Shown: positions 24,080 through 33,978, counted from the first letter of the stretch. The stretch: DNA of 64,000 bases from Microlunatus panaciterrae (GCF_016907535.1 NZ_JAFBCF010000001.1:1302001-1366000); one strand, 5' to 3'. Notes: a model not told the origin generated them from the sequence alone. Translations and numbers: made by a program.

Positions 24080-25492
24080 ATGGCTGTGCCGAAGCCCAAT
24101 GTGATCTTGATCTTGTCCGACGATCATGGCTACGCCGACCGGGGCAGGATGGGCCACCATGCGGATGTCCGCACACCGGCGCTGGACCGGCTGGCCGACG
24201 AAGGCCTCACCTGCCCGGACGCCTATGTCACTGCCCCCATCTGCAGCCCGTCGCGGGCGGCGATCATCAGCGGCGGCTACCAGCAGCGGTGGGGGGCCAC
24301 CTGGTTCTCCACCTCTCGATTCGCCGACGAGCGCCCGACGCTGGCCGAGGGACTCGCTGACCTCGGCTACGCCACCGGCTACCTCGGCAAGGTGCACTAC
24401 GGTCCCGAGCAGCGCGGGGACCGCGCCTGCCCACCGCACCACGGCTTCGCCGACACCTACTACGGTCTCGCCGGTCAGCAGCAGGGCCGGCTCAACTACC
24501 TGCGGCACTCACACGTCGCTGTCGACGAGTACGGCGAGGAGGCCTCCTGGCGGATGGCTGTCCAGCCGATGCTCAATGGAGACCAGGAGGAGGAACTGGA
24601 GGGATTCCTGACCGCTGAGCTCGGACGGCGAGCTCGGGGCTTCGTCGATGATCACGCCGAGCAGCCATTCTTCCTGATGCTGGCCTTCAACGCTGTCCAC
24701 AACTTCTGTTGGCAGCTGCCGCCGGAGGAGCTCGAGCGACGTGGGTTGCCGACCGGGTCAGACTGGCATGACAGTGCCTCGGAGTCGTACGCCGATTGGT
24801 ACGACGGCGCCATCAGCCCCAACCTCGAGCACGGCCGCGAGTACTACCTGGCCCAGTTGGAGCTGATGGATGCCGAGATCGGCCGACTCCTTGATCATCT
24901 GGACGGCGCCGGGCTGGCTGACGACACGATCGTCGTCTACTTGACGGACAACGGTGGCTCGACCTGCAACTACGGTGACAACGCGCCGCTGGCCGGCACC
25001 AAGTACACCCTCTGGGAGGGCGGCATCAGGGTGCCGTTTCTGGTCCGCTGGCCGGCTGGTGGCTGGCATGGTGGTCACGACCGGGCTGGGCTGGTGAGCT
25101 CGTTGGACCTCTACCCCACCCTGCTGGCGGCGGCAGGCGCACCCCAGGCCGTGCTCGATGCCTCGGACGGCGTCGACCTGGCTGCGTTACTGCGCGGCGG
25201 TCCGGACAACGGGCACGACTCGTTGCATTGGGACTGTGGCTTCCAGTGGGCGGTCCGCACCGGGAACCTCAAGCTGCGCTACGCCGACGGGAGCGACCCG
25301 GTCGCGGTGGGGATTCGCGCTGTCGAACACGCCGACGTCGGCGATGGTCTTGCCCTGTTCGACCTGGCAGCCGACGTCGGCGAGACCACCGACCTGGCAG
25401 CACAGCGACCCGCCGATGTCGCCCGGCTGACCGCTCTCCACGACGCCTGGCGAGCCGACGTCGGACTGCCCATAACCAATACCGCGCCCTGA
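24080..25492 (+). CDS. Sulfatase (formylglycine-dependent, alkaline-phosphatase superfamily)
   Basis: A 470-residue sulfatase without signal peptide. Metal ligands DDHG lie at 14-17 ([14 protein letters not shown]), and the formylglycine motif CSPSR occupies 55-59 ([14 protein letters not shown]), so a cysteine-type maturase is expected. GYLGKVHYG and [41 protein letters not shown] complete the active site. [15 protein letters not shown] is typical of N-acetylgalactosamine- and choline-type sulfatases of soil bacteria; the substrate is unknown. The TGA stop lies inside the first copy of a REP array, so the C-terminus (ITNTAP) may have been trimmed when the repeat arrived. Confidence 0.92.
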   Translation: MAVPKPNVILILSDDHGYADRGRMGHHADVRTPALDRLADEGLTCPDAYVTAPICSPSRAAIISGGYQQRWGATWFSTSRFADERPTLAEGLADLGYATGYLGKVHYGPEQRGDRACPPHHGFADTYYGLAGQQQGRLNYLRHSHVAVDEYGEEASWRMAVQPMLNGDQEEELEGFLTAELGRRARGFVDDHAEQPFFLMLAFNAVHNFCWQLPPEELERRGLPTGSDWHDSASESYADWYDGAISPNLEHGREYYLAQLELMDAEIGRLLDHLDGAGLADDTIVVYLTDNGGSTCNYGDNAPLAGTKYTLWEGGIRVPFLVRWPAGGWHGGHDRAGLVSSLDLYPTLLAAAGAPQAVLDASDGVDLAALLRGGPDNGHDSLHWDCGFQWAVRTGNLKLRYADGSDPVAVGIRAVEHADVGDGLALFDLAADVGETTDLAAQRPADVARLTALHDAWRADVGLPITNTAP

Positions 25493-25745
25493 GCCAGTCG
25501 AAGGGCCACCCCACACGCGCCCGCAGACGTGCCCTGAGCCTGTCGAAGGGCCGCCCCACACGCGCCCGCAGACGCGCCCTGAGCCTGTCGAAGGGCCACC
25601 CCATCCGCGCCCTGAGCCTGTCGAAGGGCCACCCCATCCGCGCCCTGAGCCTGTCGAAGGGCCACCCCACACGCGCCCTGAGCCTGTCGAAGGGCGGAAC
25701 TAGCACCGGCCCGCGGACGAGCCCTGAGCTTGTCGAAGGGCCTCC
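25484..25745. repeat. REP-type palindrome array, seven units
   Basis: Seven tandem copies of the dispersed palindrome (GCCCT-GAG...TCGA-AGGGC) follow the sulfatase. The GAGCC marks lie at 25491, 25536, 25581, 25614, 25647, 25680 and 25726, spacings of 45, 45, 33, 33, 33 and 46 bases. The linkers are CCACCCC(A)(T/C)-type. Nearly all copies have the same orientation. Long frames through it in several phases arise because the unit lacks stops. Confidence 0.9.
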
Positions 25746-25990
25746 AGGTGACGCTCTTCGACAAGCTCAGAGCGCGTATCCCCTGCCGCACCTCGACAAG
25801 CTCAGAGCGCGTATTGCCTGCCGCACGTCGACAAGCTCAGAGCGCGTATCCCCTGCCGCACCTCAACAAGCTCAGAGCGCGTATCCCCTGCCACACCTCA
25901 ACAAACTCAGAGCGCCTAACCCCTGCCGCTTCTCGACAAGCCCACAGCGCGCACCCCCTGCAGCTCCTCGACCCGCTCAGGGCACAGGGA
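25746..25990. repeat. 35-bp tandem array, seven units, decaying to the right
   Basis: The motif (G/A)ACAAGCTCAGAGCGC recurs at 25760, 25795, 25830, 25865, 25900, 25935 and 25970, a strict 35-base period. The linker is GTATCCCCTGCCGCACCTC. The first four units are almost identical and the last three are progressively diverged. The element is the inverted orientation of the palindrome at 25484-25745. It ends 14 bases before the trxA stop. Confidence 0.9.
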
Positions 25991-26003
25991 CCCCCGCGTG
26001 CCC

Positions 26004-26375
26004 TCAGTGCGCGCTGGCTTTGGAGGAGGTGGCGGTGGCGCGGACCTTGTCCATGTCGAGCGCCCGAACCGAGGCGATGACCTGGTTGAGCGCCTGCGGC
26101 GGCAGGGCGCCGGGCTGCGAGAACACCAGAATCCCGTCCCGGAACGCCATCAGCGTCGGAATCGAGGAGATGCCGGCTGCGGCAGCAAGCGCCCGCTCGG
26201 CTTCGGTGTCCACCTTCCCGAACACGATGTCCGGGTTGAGTTCTGCCGCCTTGTCATAGGTAGGCGCGAACCGCAGGCAGGGGCCGCACCAGGAGGCCCA
26301 GAAGTCGACGAACACGATGCCCTTGCCGGACACCGTCTGCTGGAAGTTCTGAGCGGTGAGGGTGGTCGTACCCAT
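26004..26375 (-). CDS. trxA: Thioredoxin
   Basis: A 123-residue thioredoxin with the active site FWASWCGPCLRF, the cis-Pro loop ISSIPTLMAFRDG and the usual five-strand order. The C-terminus carries an extra 15-residue tail rich in Ala, Thr and Ser. ATG 26375 is preceded by AAAGGAT. A CsoR-like dyad overlaps its promoter, which suggests control by copper or by a persulfide-sensing CsoR homologue; genomic pairing of CsoR-family regulators with thioredoxin and rhodanese genes is common, though none is adjacent here. Confidence 0.94.
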   Translation of the reverse strand: MGTTTLTAQNFQQTVSGKGIVFVDFWASWCGPCLRFAPTYDKAAELNPDIVFGKVDTEAERALAAAAGISSIPTLMAFRDGILVFSQPGALPPQALNQVIASVRALDMDKVRATATSSKASAH

Positions 26376-26408
26376 GGGTCAAAATCCTTTCACGAGTGTG
26401 TCTTCATA

Positions 26409-26424
26409 ATACCCTTGGGGGTAT
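26409..26424. promoter_or_regulatory. CsoR/CstR-like operator in the trxA promoter
   Basis: ATACCC-TTGG-GGGTAT is a perfect dyad, the layout of CsoR-family operators (TACCC-N4-GGGTA). On the trxA strand it overlaps a possible -10 TATTAT (26412-26407), with a possible -35 TGGACT sixteen bases upstream, so binding would block transcription. Confidence 0.65.
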
Positions 26425-26541
26425 AACAGTCCATGCTTCCTCAACATTCCAGCGGCCGGCAGGTCGGCGTTCGGGAAAGCCAGGGCCAGCCCAGGGTTGC
26501 TCCCGGTTGTCCGGCACTCAGGCTCCGGTCACCATGGGGGT

Positions 26542-26916
26542 ATGCGTACCCTGCTCAACATCATCTGGTTCGTGTTCAGCGGATTCTGGCTGTGGTTGGG
26601 CTACATGCTGGCCGGCCTCATCTGCTGCCTGCTGATCGTGACCATCCCCTGGGGGATCGCCTCGTTCCGGCTGGCCAACTACGCCGCGTGGCCGTTCGGC
26701 CGCACCGTAGTCGACAAGCCGAGCGCTGGCGTCGGCGCCGCTCTCGGCAACGTCGTCTGGATCCTCGCCGCAGGCTGGTGGCTCACCCTCACCCACATCG
26801 CGACCGGCATCGCGCTCTGCGTCACCGTCATCGGCATCCCCATGGGCATCGCCAACTTCAAGCTGATTCCGGTGGCGCTGATGCCCCTCGGCAAGCAGAT
26901 CGTCGCGCAGCGCTGA
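26542..26916 (+). CDS. yccF: YccF-family inner membrane protein
   Basis: A 124-residue protein of the YccF family (DUF307), with paired repeats of a hydrophobic helix and a VTIPWGIASFRLANYAAWPFG type loop: LLIVTIPWGIASFRL in the first half and VTVIGIPMGIANFKLIPVALMPLG in the second. Function is unknown in all bacteria I recall. Four membrane segments are predicted. ATG 26542 follows a GGGGGT stretch. It diverges from trxA, sharing the intergenic region with the CsoR-like dyad. Confidence 0.9.
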   Translation: MRTLLNIIWFVFSGFWLWLGYMLAGLICCLLIVTIPWGIASFRLANYAAWPFGRTVVDKPSAGVGAALGNVVWILAAGWWLTLTHIATGIALCVTVIGIPMGIANFKLIPVALMPLGKQIVAQR

Positions 26917-26955
26917 ATCCGGTTCCAGCGGCCATACGCTCCACCCCCGCTGACG

Positions 26956-28125
26956 CTAGCTGCGGGCCCGCTCAAACGCGGCAATGGCCCGATCAAGATC
27001 ATCTCGGGAGTGCGCGGCCGACATCTGAGTCCGGATTCTGGCCTTGCCTCGGGGCACGACCGGGAAGCTGAAGGCGCGGACGTAGATCCCCTCGGCGAAC
27101 AGCCTGTCGGCCAGCGCGGCGGCCTGGACCGCGTCGCCGATCATCACCGGCACGATCGGATGATCCGACTCGGGGATCTCAAAGCCCCGCCGGCCCATCT
27201 CGGCCCGGAAGTAGGCGGTGTTGTCGCGCAATCGGGTCAGCAGCTCCCCTGAGGTCTCCAGCAAGTCCAAGGTGGCGATGGCTGCCGCGGCGATCGCCGG
27301 CGCGAGTGAGTTCGAGAACAGATAGGGCCTCGAGCGCTGGCGCAACATCTCCACGATCTCGCTGCGCGCGGCCGTGTAGCCACCGCTGGCACCACCCAGC
27401 GCCTTGCCCAACGTGCCGGTGACGATATCGACCTTGTCCTGGACGCCGAACAGCTCCGGTGTGCCTGCCCCCGTCGGTCCGACGAAGCCCACGGCATGGG
27501 AGTCGTCGACCATCACCAGAGCGTCGTAACGCTCCGCCAGCTCGACGATCTGGTCCAGCGGTGCCACGTAGCCGTCCATCGAGAACACACCGTCGGTGGC
27601 GATCATCCGATAGCGGGCGTCAGCGGCGGACTTCAGCTGCAGCTCGAGATCGGCCATGTCGCGGTTGCGGTACCGCAGCCGCCTGGCCTTGCACAGCCGG
27701 ACCCCGTCGATGATGCTGGCATGGTTCAGCTCGTCGGAGATGATCGCATCCTCAGGGCCGAGCAGCGTCTCGAACAGGCCAGTATTGGCGTCGAAGCAGG
27801 AGCTGTAGAGAATCGTGTCCTCGGTGTGCAGGAAGCCGCTGATTCGTGCCTCCAGATCCTTGTGGATCTGGCTGGTCCCACAGATGAAGCGGACCGAGGC
27901 CATGCCGAAGCCCCAGCGGTCGAGTGCCGCCTTGGCCGCCTCGATCATGGCTGGGTGGTCGGCAAGGCCCAGGTAGTTGTTGGCACAGAGGTTGAGTACG
28001 GTCCCGCCACCGACGCCGATCTCCGCCGCCTGCGGCGTCGTGAGCACGGCCTCTGCCTTGTAGAGCCCCTCGCTCTTCAACTGCGCCAGCTCCGCCGCCA
28101 GCCCGTCCTTCATCGCCGTGTACAT
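26956..28125 (-). CDS. kbl: Glycine C-acetyltransferase (2-amino-3-ketobutyrate CoA ligase)
   Basis: A 389-residue PLP enzyme that cleaves 2-amino-3-ketobutyrate with CoA into glycine and acetyl-CoA. The PLP lysine lies in [17 protein letters not shown], the aspartate that contacts the ring in [14 protein letters not shown], and [17 protein letters not shown] is family-specific. It is 10 bases downstream of tdh, and the two convert threonine to glycine plus acetyl-CoA. Confidence 0.95.
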   Translation of the reverse strand: MYTAMKDGLAAELAQLKSEGLYKAEAVLTTPQAAEIGVGGGTVLNLCANNYLGLADHPAMIEAAKAALDRWGFGMASVRFICGTSQIHKDLEARISGFLHTEDTILYSSCFDANTGLFETLLGPEDAIISDELNHASIIDGVRLCKARRLRYRNRDMADLELQLKSAADARYRMIATDGVFSMDGYVAPLDQIVELAERYDALVMVDDSHAVGFVGPTGAGTPELFGVQDKVDIVTGTLGKALGGASGGYTAARSEIVEMLRQRSRPYLFSNSLAPAIAAAAIATLDLLETSGELLTRLRDNTAYFRAEMGRRGFEIPESDHPIVPVMIGDAVQAAALADRLFAEGIYVRAFSFPVVPRGKARIRTQMSAAHSRDDLDRAIAAFERARS

Positions 28126-28135
28126 CGGTGTCTCC

Positions 28136-29164
28136 TCACGATTCCCAATTCATGATCACTTTGCCGCAGCGGCCGTTCCTGGCGGTGGCGAAGGCTTCCT
28201 TGAAGTCGGTGTAGTGGAAGCGGTCGGTGATGACACCGGAGACATCCAGCCCACTCTGCAGCAGTACCGACATCGCGTACCAGGTCTCGAACATCTCCCG
28301 GCCATAGATGCCCTTGATCGTCAGCATGTTCAGGACGACCGTCGCGAAGTCGATGCTGATCTCCTCCGATGGCAGACCCAGCATCGCGATCCTGCCGCCA
28401 TGGGTCATGTTGCTGATCATGTCCCGGAGCGCTGCGGGGCTGCCCGACATCTCCAGACCCACATCGAAACCCTCACGCATCCCCAGCGTCCGCTGCGCCT
28501 CGGCTGCCGTGCTGTGGGCGGCGTTGACCGCCAGGCTCACACCCAACGAGTCCGCCAGCGCCAGCCGTTCGTCGCTGAGGTCGGTGATCACCACATAGCG
28601 GGCGCCGGCATGCTTGGACACCATCGCCGCCATGATGCCGATCGGACCGGCGCCGGTGACGAGGACGTCCTCGGCCAGCATCGGGAAGGTCAGCGCGGTG
28701 TGCACGGCGTTGCCGAGCGGGTCGAAGATGGCGGCGACATCGACAGCGACCGGTTCCCGGTGCACCCAGGCGTTGGTCGACGGCAGCGAGACGTACTCGG
28801 CGAAGGCTCCGTCGAGCTGCACCCCGATGCCGCGGGTGTTGATGCACAGGTGACGGCGTCCGGCGCGGCAGTTGCGGCACCGCCCACAGACGATGTGGCC
28901 CTCGCCACTGACAAAGTCCCCGACCGCGACGTCGGTCACCGTTGACCCGACCTCGACCACCTCGCCAGAGAACTCGTGCCCGACGGTCAACGGCACCCGG
29001 ATCACCTTCTGGGCCCAGTGGTCCCAGGACTCGATGTGCAGGTCGGTGCCACAGATGCCGGTGGCCTTCACCCCCACCAGTACGTCTCCTGGGCCGACGG
29101 CCGGCTCGGGAACGTCGATCAGCTCCAGCCCGGGTTGGGCAGCCGTCTTCACCAGGGCTTTCAA
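28136..29164 (-). CDS. tdh: L-threonine 3-dehydrogenase
   Basis: A 342-residue zinc-dependent medium-chain dehydrogenase. Catalytic zinc ligands lie in [15 protein letters not shown] and [13 protein letters not shown]; the four structural cysteines in [21 protein letters not shown] (split when quoted in parts), and the NAD fold in [13 protein letters not shown]. It oxidises threonine to 2-amino-3-ketobutyrate for Kbl. The start is TTG 29164, with AAGGAGG six bases upstream; a frame extending to 29287 is not conserved-looking. It is the first gene of a tdh-kbl operon. Confidence 0.94.
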   Translation of the reverse strand: MKALVKTAAQPGLELIDVPEPAVGPGDVLVGVKATGICGTDLHIESWDHWAQKVIRVPLTVGHEFSGEVVEVGSTVTDVAVGDFVSGEGHIVCGRCRNCRAGRRHLCINTRGIGVQLDGAFAEYVSLPSTNAWVHREPVAVDVAAIFDPLGNAVHTALTFPMLAEDVLVTGAGPIGIMAAMVSKHAGARYVVITDLSDERLALADSLGVSLAVNAAHSTAAEAQRTLGMREGFDVGLEMSGSPAALRDMISNMTHGGRIAMLGLPSEEISIDFATVVLNMLTIKGIYGREMFETWYAMSVLLQSGLDVSGVITDRFHYTDFKEAFATARNGRCGKVIMNWES

Positions 29165-29246
29165 CCCAGCCTCCTTGCTGCACGCCTCAGGGGTCGCGCG
29201 TCCTCTCCTGCCTGGGGCGGCCTCTCGCCCAGATGCTGGCCCCACG

Positions 29247-29768
29247 CTAGCGTCTCGGCTCGGCGCGAACGGCGGCCCACAGGGCATTCACGGCGAGGCA
29301 GGTTGCGGCAGGGCTCAGTACCGTCACGTCGAGGACGTGATCGGCGGGCACGGGCCTGGATCTGTCCAGCTCGTGCAGCAGAGCGAACTCCTCCTCGGTC
29401 AGGTACCAGGGCCGGGTTCCCGCCCGACGACGTACCTCGGCCGGCGCGGCCACCAACCTGACCACCAGACAATCGGGTAACAGGCCGCGGTAGAGCGCAG
29501 TCGTCTCCGGATTGAGGACGTCGGAGATAACGACCTCGATCTTCTCGGCCACAAACCGGGTCGCAAGTGCGCAGGCATTCTCGACGCCGAGACGCTGCTG
29601 ACGCAGCCCCTCTTGACCTTCCCACGGGGCTGCGGCACCGGAGACCACGAACTGGCGAACGTCGTCCACCTCGATCACGGCGGCGCGTTCGCGGCTCTCG
29701 GCGAGCAGCCGGGAGATGGTGGACTTCCCGACCGCCGGTCCACCGGTCAGAACGAGGACGGGACCCAT
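29247..29768 (-). CDS. Small P-loop NTPase/kinase-like protein (AAA family)
   Basis: A 173-residue protein with Walker [10 protein letters not shown] at 9-17 and a kinase-like acidic strand [13 protein letters not shown]. The later segment [29 protein letters not shown] resembles shikimate/gluconate-kinase-like P-loop proteins that act on small molecules. The ATG at 29768 is preferred over an open extension to 30185, which reads into low-complexity sequence. The substrate is unknown. It sits upstream of tdh-kbl in the same direction, 82 bases away. Confidence 0.82.
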   Translation of the reverse strand: MGPVLVLTGGPAVGKSTISRLLAESRERAAVIEVDDVRQFVVSGAAAPWEGQEGLRQQRLGVENACALATRFVAEKIEVVISDVLNPETTALYRGLLPDCLVVRLVAAPAEVRRRAGTRPWYLTEEEFALLHELDRSRPVPADHVLDVTVLSPAATCLAVNALWAAVRAEPRR

Positions 29769-30506
29769 CCGCTCATTCTTCCCCGGCGTCGGAAATGTTG
29801 AAGCTCCGGCCAAGTATGAGTTGGCCGGAGCTCCGGTTGAGAATCCGGCCGAAGCCTTCATCTCGCTTTTGAACGCAGGACCGAAGCCCCTTGTTCGGTT
29901 CGGAATCGGGCCGAAGCCCTCATCCCTGTCAGCGTCCTCGGCCGAGGCCGACTGGCCGACAGTCTGGGTGCCGACCGAAGTCGACATCCGGTTTGGGAAA
30001 CTGCACCGAAGCGCAGATTCCCGGGGTGGATTCGGGACCGAGATCCCTCCTCCGGTCGGGGCCACGACCGAGGTCGTGATTCCTGCCCCAACTGCAGTTG
30101 GCGAGGCCTCCTGCGGTTGGAGTAGTTCAGGTATATGCCTGCGCTGAGCGCGGCACAAGAGGCGTTTGGTCACAGTTTCGTGCACCGGCGTGTCGATCCG
30201 TCCGGCAGGTGACAGTCCACGGAGACTGGTCCCAGCATCAACCCCCGCCGCGCCCTCTCGGACGCTCGCTGGGCGGCCCTGCCGGGTATGAGCCGGCAGG
30301 GCTCTCTCACCACTGAGGCCCTTCGACAGGCTCAGGGCGCGGGGGCAGGCTCAGGGCGCGGAGTCGTTCTCGCCCTTCGACAAGCTCAGGGCGCGGAGTC
30401 GTTCTCGCCCTTCGACAAGCTCAGGGCGCGGGGGCAGGCTCAGGGCGCGGCGGCAGGCTCAGGGCGCGGGTTGGGTGGAGGGCAGACCAGCGGGCAGACT
30501 GGTCTC
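29769..30506. other. 738-bp gap: hairpin, degenerate repeats and a REP cluster
   Basis: No gene is supported. At 29802-29832 a perfect 12-bp dyad (AGCTCCGGCCAA, loop GTATGAG) could form a hairpin. From 29840 to 30140 imperfect copies of a (C)CGAAGCC(C/T)TCATC element and AAxCGGG fragments recur without strict period. From 30317 to 30470 lies a REP cluster. Confidence 0.7.
30317..30470. repeat. REP-type palindrome cluster upstream of sdaA
   Basis: Three full copies of the palindrome in the CCCTTCGACA(A/G)GCTCAGGG orientation alternate with three half copies GGCAGGCTCAGGGCGCGG. Two full copies share the linker GGAGTCGTTCTCG, a 35-base repeat as in the 25.8-kb array. It ends about 37 bases before the sdaA start and must overlap its promoter or leader. 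Confidence 0.88.
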
Positions 30507-31889
30507 ATGAGTGTCAGCGTGTTCGACCTGTTCAGCATCGGCATCGGCCCGTCGAGCTCACACACGGTCGGCCCGATGCGGGCGGCCGGCCGGTTCATCT
30601 CCACTCTGGCCGAGGCTGGTGTCCTCGACCGGGTGACCCGGGTGCGATCGGAGCTGTTCGGGTCCCTGGGTGCGACCGGACACGGCCACGGCAGCTACAA
30701 CGCGGTGCTGTGGGGGCTCGAGGGCGAGAATCCGGAGACTGTCGACACGGTGCGAGGCCCGGAGCGCGCCACCCTGGTGAAGGCCACCGGACGGCTCCGG
30801 CTCGGCGGCAGCCACGAGATCGACTTCGACCCGGATCATGACCTGGTGCTGCACCGTCGGCGCTCGCTGCCGTTCCACCCGAATGGGATGACGTTCACCG
30901 CGTGGCAGGGTTCGGAGGTGGTCGCCGAACGGACCTACTACTCGATCGGTGGCGGCTTCGTACTCGGCGCCGACAGCAGCGGGCGTCCAGAGCTCAGGCC
31001 GGATGCGACGTCGGTCCCCTATCCCTTTCGCACCGCGAACGAGCTGCTGGCGCAGTGTGAGGACCACTCCATGTCCATTAGTGCTGTGATGATGGCCAAC
31101 GAGTGTGCCCGTCGGTCCGAGCAGGACGTTCGAGCCGGGCTGCTGCGGCTGTGGTCCACGATGGCGGACTGCATCGCCAAGGGCTGCGCCACGCCGGGGG
31201 TGCTGCCGGGGGGCCTCAAGGTGCGCAGACGAGCCGCGGAGCTCCACCTGCGCCTGGTCGCGGATGCCGGGCAGTTCCGGCACGCGGTCGACCCGTTGGC
31301 GGCCATGGACTGGGTCACACTGTGGGCCCTGGCGGTGAACGAGGAGAACGCCTCCGGCGGCCGAATCGTGACGGCCCCAACCAACGGGGCCGCCGGGATC
31401 ATCCCGGCGGTACTGCAGTACGCGGTCCGATTCGTCCCCGGCACAGACGACGATGCCATCGTCAGCTTCCTGCTCGTCGCCGGCGCGATCGGGTCGATCT
31501 ATCAGCAGACGGCTTCCATCTCAGGGGCGGAGGTCGGCTGCCAGGGAGAGGTCGGCACCGCCTGCTCGATGGCCGCGGCGGCGCTGGCCGAGATCCTCGG
31601 AGGCACACCGCGCCAGGTGGAGAATGCCGCCGAGATCGGCATGGAGCACCATCTGGGCCTGACCTGCGACCCGGTCGGAGGACTGGTCCAGATCCCCTGC
31701 ATCGAGCGGAACGCCGTCGGCTCGGTCCAGGCGATCACGGCCGCGCGCCTGGCCCTCTACGGCGACGGCGCGCACACGGTCAGTCTGGACAAGGTGATCA
31801 AGACGATGATGGAGACCGGTGCGGACATGAAGGTCAAGTACAAGGAGACGGCACGTGGCGGCCTGGCGGTGAACATCGTCGAGTGCTGA
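30507..31889 (+). CDS. sdaA: L-serine ammonia-lyase, iron-sulfur type
   Basis: A 460-residue single-chain serine deaminase that converts serine to pyruvate and ammonia. The N-terminal allosteric domain begins [25 protein letters not shown]. The catalytic domain has the cluster cysteines in [20 protein letters not shown] and [15 protein letters not shown], with [15 protein letters not shown] and [12 protein letters not shown] 30507 is used; the upstream open frame runs only through REP repeats. It is a single-gene unit and complements the threonine-to-glycine route and glyA in this window. Confidence 0.95.
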   Translation: MSVSVFDLFSIGIGPSSSHTVGPMRAAGRFISTLAEAGVLDRVTRVRSELFGSLGATGHGHGSYNAVLWGLEGENPETVDTVRGPERATLVKATGRLRLGGSHEIDFDPDHDLVLHRRRSLPFHPNGMTFTAWQGSEVVAERTYYSIGGGFVLGADSSGRPELRPDATSVPYPFRTANELLAQCEDHSMSISAVMMANECARRSEQDVRAGLLRLWSTMADCIAKGCATPGVLPGGLKVRRRAAELHLRLVADAGQFRHAVDPLAAMDWVTLWALAVNEENASGGRIVTAPTNGAAGIIPAVLQYAVRFVPGTDDDAIVSFLLVAGAIGSIYQQTASISGAEVGCQGEVGTACSMAAAALAEILGGTPRQVENAAEIGMEHHLGLTCDPVGGLVQIPCIERNAVGSVQAITAARLALYGDGAHTVSLDKVIKTMMETGADMKVKYKETARGGLAVNIVEC

Positions 31890-31919
31890 CCCGACCCAGG
31901 CGCGTGGGAGCATTCGCCC

Positions 31920-32711
31920 ATGAGACGCACCGTCACGGCCCATCTCGAGGTCACCCTGTCCGGCCGGACGAACCTCATCTACTGCATCGCCGCCGCCGCC
32001 AACTCGACCTTCGAACGGGAGCTGCTGACCATCAGCGTGGACGGGACCACGGTGCAGCCACGGGAGATCGCGGACCTGCACGGCACCCGACTGCATCAGC
32101 TGGTCGCCGACGGGAAGCGAGTGGTGCTCGACTACGACTGTGCAGTCAGCGGCCAGGCTGACCCTCCGGCCAACGATCTGGACCTGATCACTTATCTTCG
32201 GCCGAGCCGGTACTGCGAGTCGGACACCCTCGGCCCGACCGCAGCCAGCGAGTTCAGCGGGCTCGACGGCCGATCGCTGCTGGACGCCGTCACCCAGTGG
32301 GTCGCGGACAAGCTGAGCTACGTCGCCGGCTCGAGTGTGCCGACCGACGGCGCCGTGCAGACCCTGCTCGACCGGCGGGGCGTCTGTCGTGACTTCGCTC
32401 ACCTGGCCATCGCCCTGCTGCGGGCCCTGAACGTGCCGGCCCGGCTTGCCGCCGTCTACGCCCCCGGCCTCTCGCCGATGGAGTTCCACGCAGTCGCCGA
32501 GGCCTACGTCGACGGTGCCTGGCAGGTCGTGGACCCGACCCGGATGGCGCCACGTCAGAGCATGCTGCGGATCGCCACTGGCCGCGACGCCGCGGACACC
32601 GCGTTCCTGACCAACCACTGGGCGACTCTGACGCTGGACATGCTGTGGGTGACAGCTGTCGTGGACGCGCTGCCGAACGACGATGGCCGCCAACTGGTCC
32701 AGCTGCGCTGA
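31920..32711 (+). CDS. Transglutaminase-like domain protein
   Basis: A 263-residue protein with a transglutaminase-like core. The catalytic triad is visible as Cys in RRGVCRDFAHLAIALLRAL, His in MEFHAVAEAYVDGAW and Asp in VVDPTRMAP. The first 100 residues form a beta-rich N-terminal domain seen in bacterial transglutaminase/peptidase relatives. There is no signal peptide. Function is likely peptidase or amidase rather than crosslinking, by analogy only. It is 30 bases downstream of sdaA. Confidence 0.88.
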   Translation: MRRTVTAHLEVTLSGRTNLIYCIAAAANSTFERELLTISVDGTTVQPREIADLHGTRLHQLVADGKRVVLDYDCAVSGQADPPANDLDLITYLRPSRYCESDTLGPTAASEFSGLDGRSLLDAVTQWVADKLSYVAGSSVPTDGAVQTLLDRRGVCRDFAHLAIALLRALNVPARLAAVYAPGLSPMEFHAVAEAYVDGAWQVVDPTRMAPRQSMLRIATGRDAADTAFLTNHWATLTLDMLWVTAVVDALPNDDGRQLVQLR

Positions 32712-32837
32712 CCGGCCCACCGTCTCACCGGGGCCGACCTCTATTGCCGTGTCGGTGTTCGCCATGCGATATTGAGCCCGTTCTTTACCACTACGGATCG
32801 TCGGGCACGTACCTGCCCGTGGAAGGAAAGGTGTGGC

Positions 32838-33935
32838 ATGGCCACAGTTCAGTTCAGTGACGCGACGCGCGTCTACCCGGGTGCTGATCACCCCTCAGTC
32901 GACAAGCTCAGCCTCGAGATCGGCGACGGCGAGTTCATGGTGCTCGTCGGACCGTCCGGTTGTGGCAAGTCCACGTCGCTCCGGATGCTTGCCGGTCTGG
33001 AAGAGGTCAACTCGGGCAGCATCCACATCGGCGACCGAGACGTCACCGACCTGCCGCCCAAGGATCGCGACATCGCTATGGTCTTCCAGAACTATGCGCT
33101 GTACCCCCACATGACGGTGGGCGACAACATGGGCTTCGCCCTGAAGATGGCCAACGTCCCCAAGGCCGAGCGTCAGCAGCGGGTGCAGGACGCCGCCAAG
33201 CTCCTCGGTCTGGAGGACTTCCTCAACCGCAAGCCGAAGGCCCTCTCCGGTGGCCAGCGTCAGCGCGTTGCGATGGGTCGAGCCATCGTGCGTCAGCCGC
33301 AGGTCTTCCTGATGGACGAGCCGCTGTCCAACCTGGACGCTAAGCTCCGTGTCTCGACCCGCACCCAGATCGCCGCTCTGCAGACCCGGCTTGGGGTCAC
33401 CACGGTCTACGTGACGCACGACCAGATCGAGGCCATGACGATGGGCGACCGGGTCGCGGTGATGAAGGACGGCGTGCTGCAGCAGGTCGACAGCCCGCTC
33501 CACCTGTACGACACCCCGAAGAACCTGTTCGTGGCCGGCTTCATCGGCTCGCCCGCCATGAACCTGATCGAGGGCACTGTCGCCGAGGGTGGCATCCAGG
33601 TCGGTGACTACACCGTCCCCGTCCCGCGTGAGTGGTTGGCCAAGGCCGCAGGAGAGAAGTCGCTGACCATCGGCATCCGCCCGGAGAACTTCCGGATGAG
33701 CGACACCAACGAGGGCATCGGCCTCGATGTCGCCGTCGTCGAGGAGCTCGGCGCAGACGCCTACCTCTACGGCACCCTCGCTGGCCTGTCCGAGGACGAG
33801 AGGCTCACGGCGCAGCAGATCGTGGCCCGCATCTCGTCGCGGAACCCACCGAAGCGTGGCTCGACGGTCCGGCTGATCGCCGACCCGGAGCACTTCCACG
33901 TGTTCTCGACCAAGACGGGCGATCGCCTCTCCTGA
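32838..33935 (+). CDS. msiK: Sugar ABC transporter ATPase (UgpC/MsmK/MsiK type)
   Basis: A 365-residue ATPase with Walker A GPSGCGKST, Q-loop FQNYALYPHMTVGDN, signature LSGGQRQRVAMGRAI, Walker B VFLMDEPLSNLDAKLR and the switch THDQIEAMTMGDRVAVM. A C-terminal MOBE-type regulatory domain follows (IGIRPENFRM). It stands alone without permeases, the situation of MsiK, which energises several sugar importers in streptomycetes. ATG 32838 has GGAAAGG 7 bases upstream. A terminator-like hairpin follows at 33949. The shared-ATPase role is inferred from family and isolation. Confidence 0.9.
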   Translation: MATVQFSDATRVYPGADHPSVDKLSLEIGDGEFMVLVGPSGCGKSTSLRMLAGLEEVNSGSIHIGDRDVTDLPPKDRDIAMVFQNYALYPHMTVGDNMGFALKMANVPKAERQQRVQDAAKLLGLEDFLNRKPKALSGGQRQRVAMGRAIVRQPQVFLMDEPLSNLDAKLRVSTRTQIAALQTRLGVTTVYVTHDQIEAMTMGDRVAVMKDGVLQQVDSPLHLYDTPKNLFVAGFIGSPAMNLIEGTVAEGGIQVGDYTVPVPREWLAKAAGEKSLTIGIRPENFRMSDTNEGIGLDVAVVEELGADAYLYGTLAGLSEDERLTAQQIVARISSRNPPKRGSTVRLIADPEHFHVFSTKTGDRLS

Positions 33936-33948
33936 GACGACTGCCACA

Positions 33949-33978
33949 CAGGGCCTCCACCGCCAGGTGGGGGCCCTG
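33949..33978 (+). terminator. Hairpin after msiK
   Basis: CAGGGCC-t-CCACC pairs with GGTGG-g-GGCCCTG around a GCCA loop. It is 14 bases beyond the msiK stop. No long T-run follows, which is common for actinobacterial terminators. Confidence 0.7.

Noticed and set aside
25484-25990. Regular repeats that might be a CRISPR array
   Set aside because: Linkers between units are repeated rather than unique spacers, units are palindromic REP copies, and there is no cas gene in the window.
25228-26259. Long plus- and minus-strand frames through the sulfatase 3' end and the arrays
   Set aside because: They are open only because repeat units lack stop codons; residues are Arg/Ser-Lys-Gly repeats with no domain, and they overlap real genes.
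29247-30185. N-terminal extension of the small P-loop protein
   Set aside because: The extra 140 residues read low-complexity repeat sequence; Walker A near the N-terminus is the normal layout when starting at 29768.
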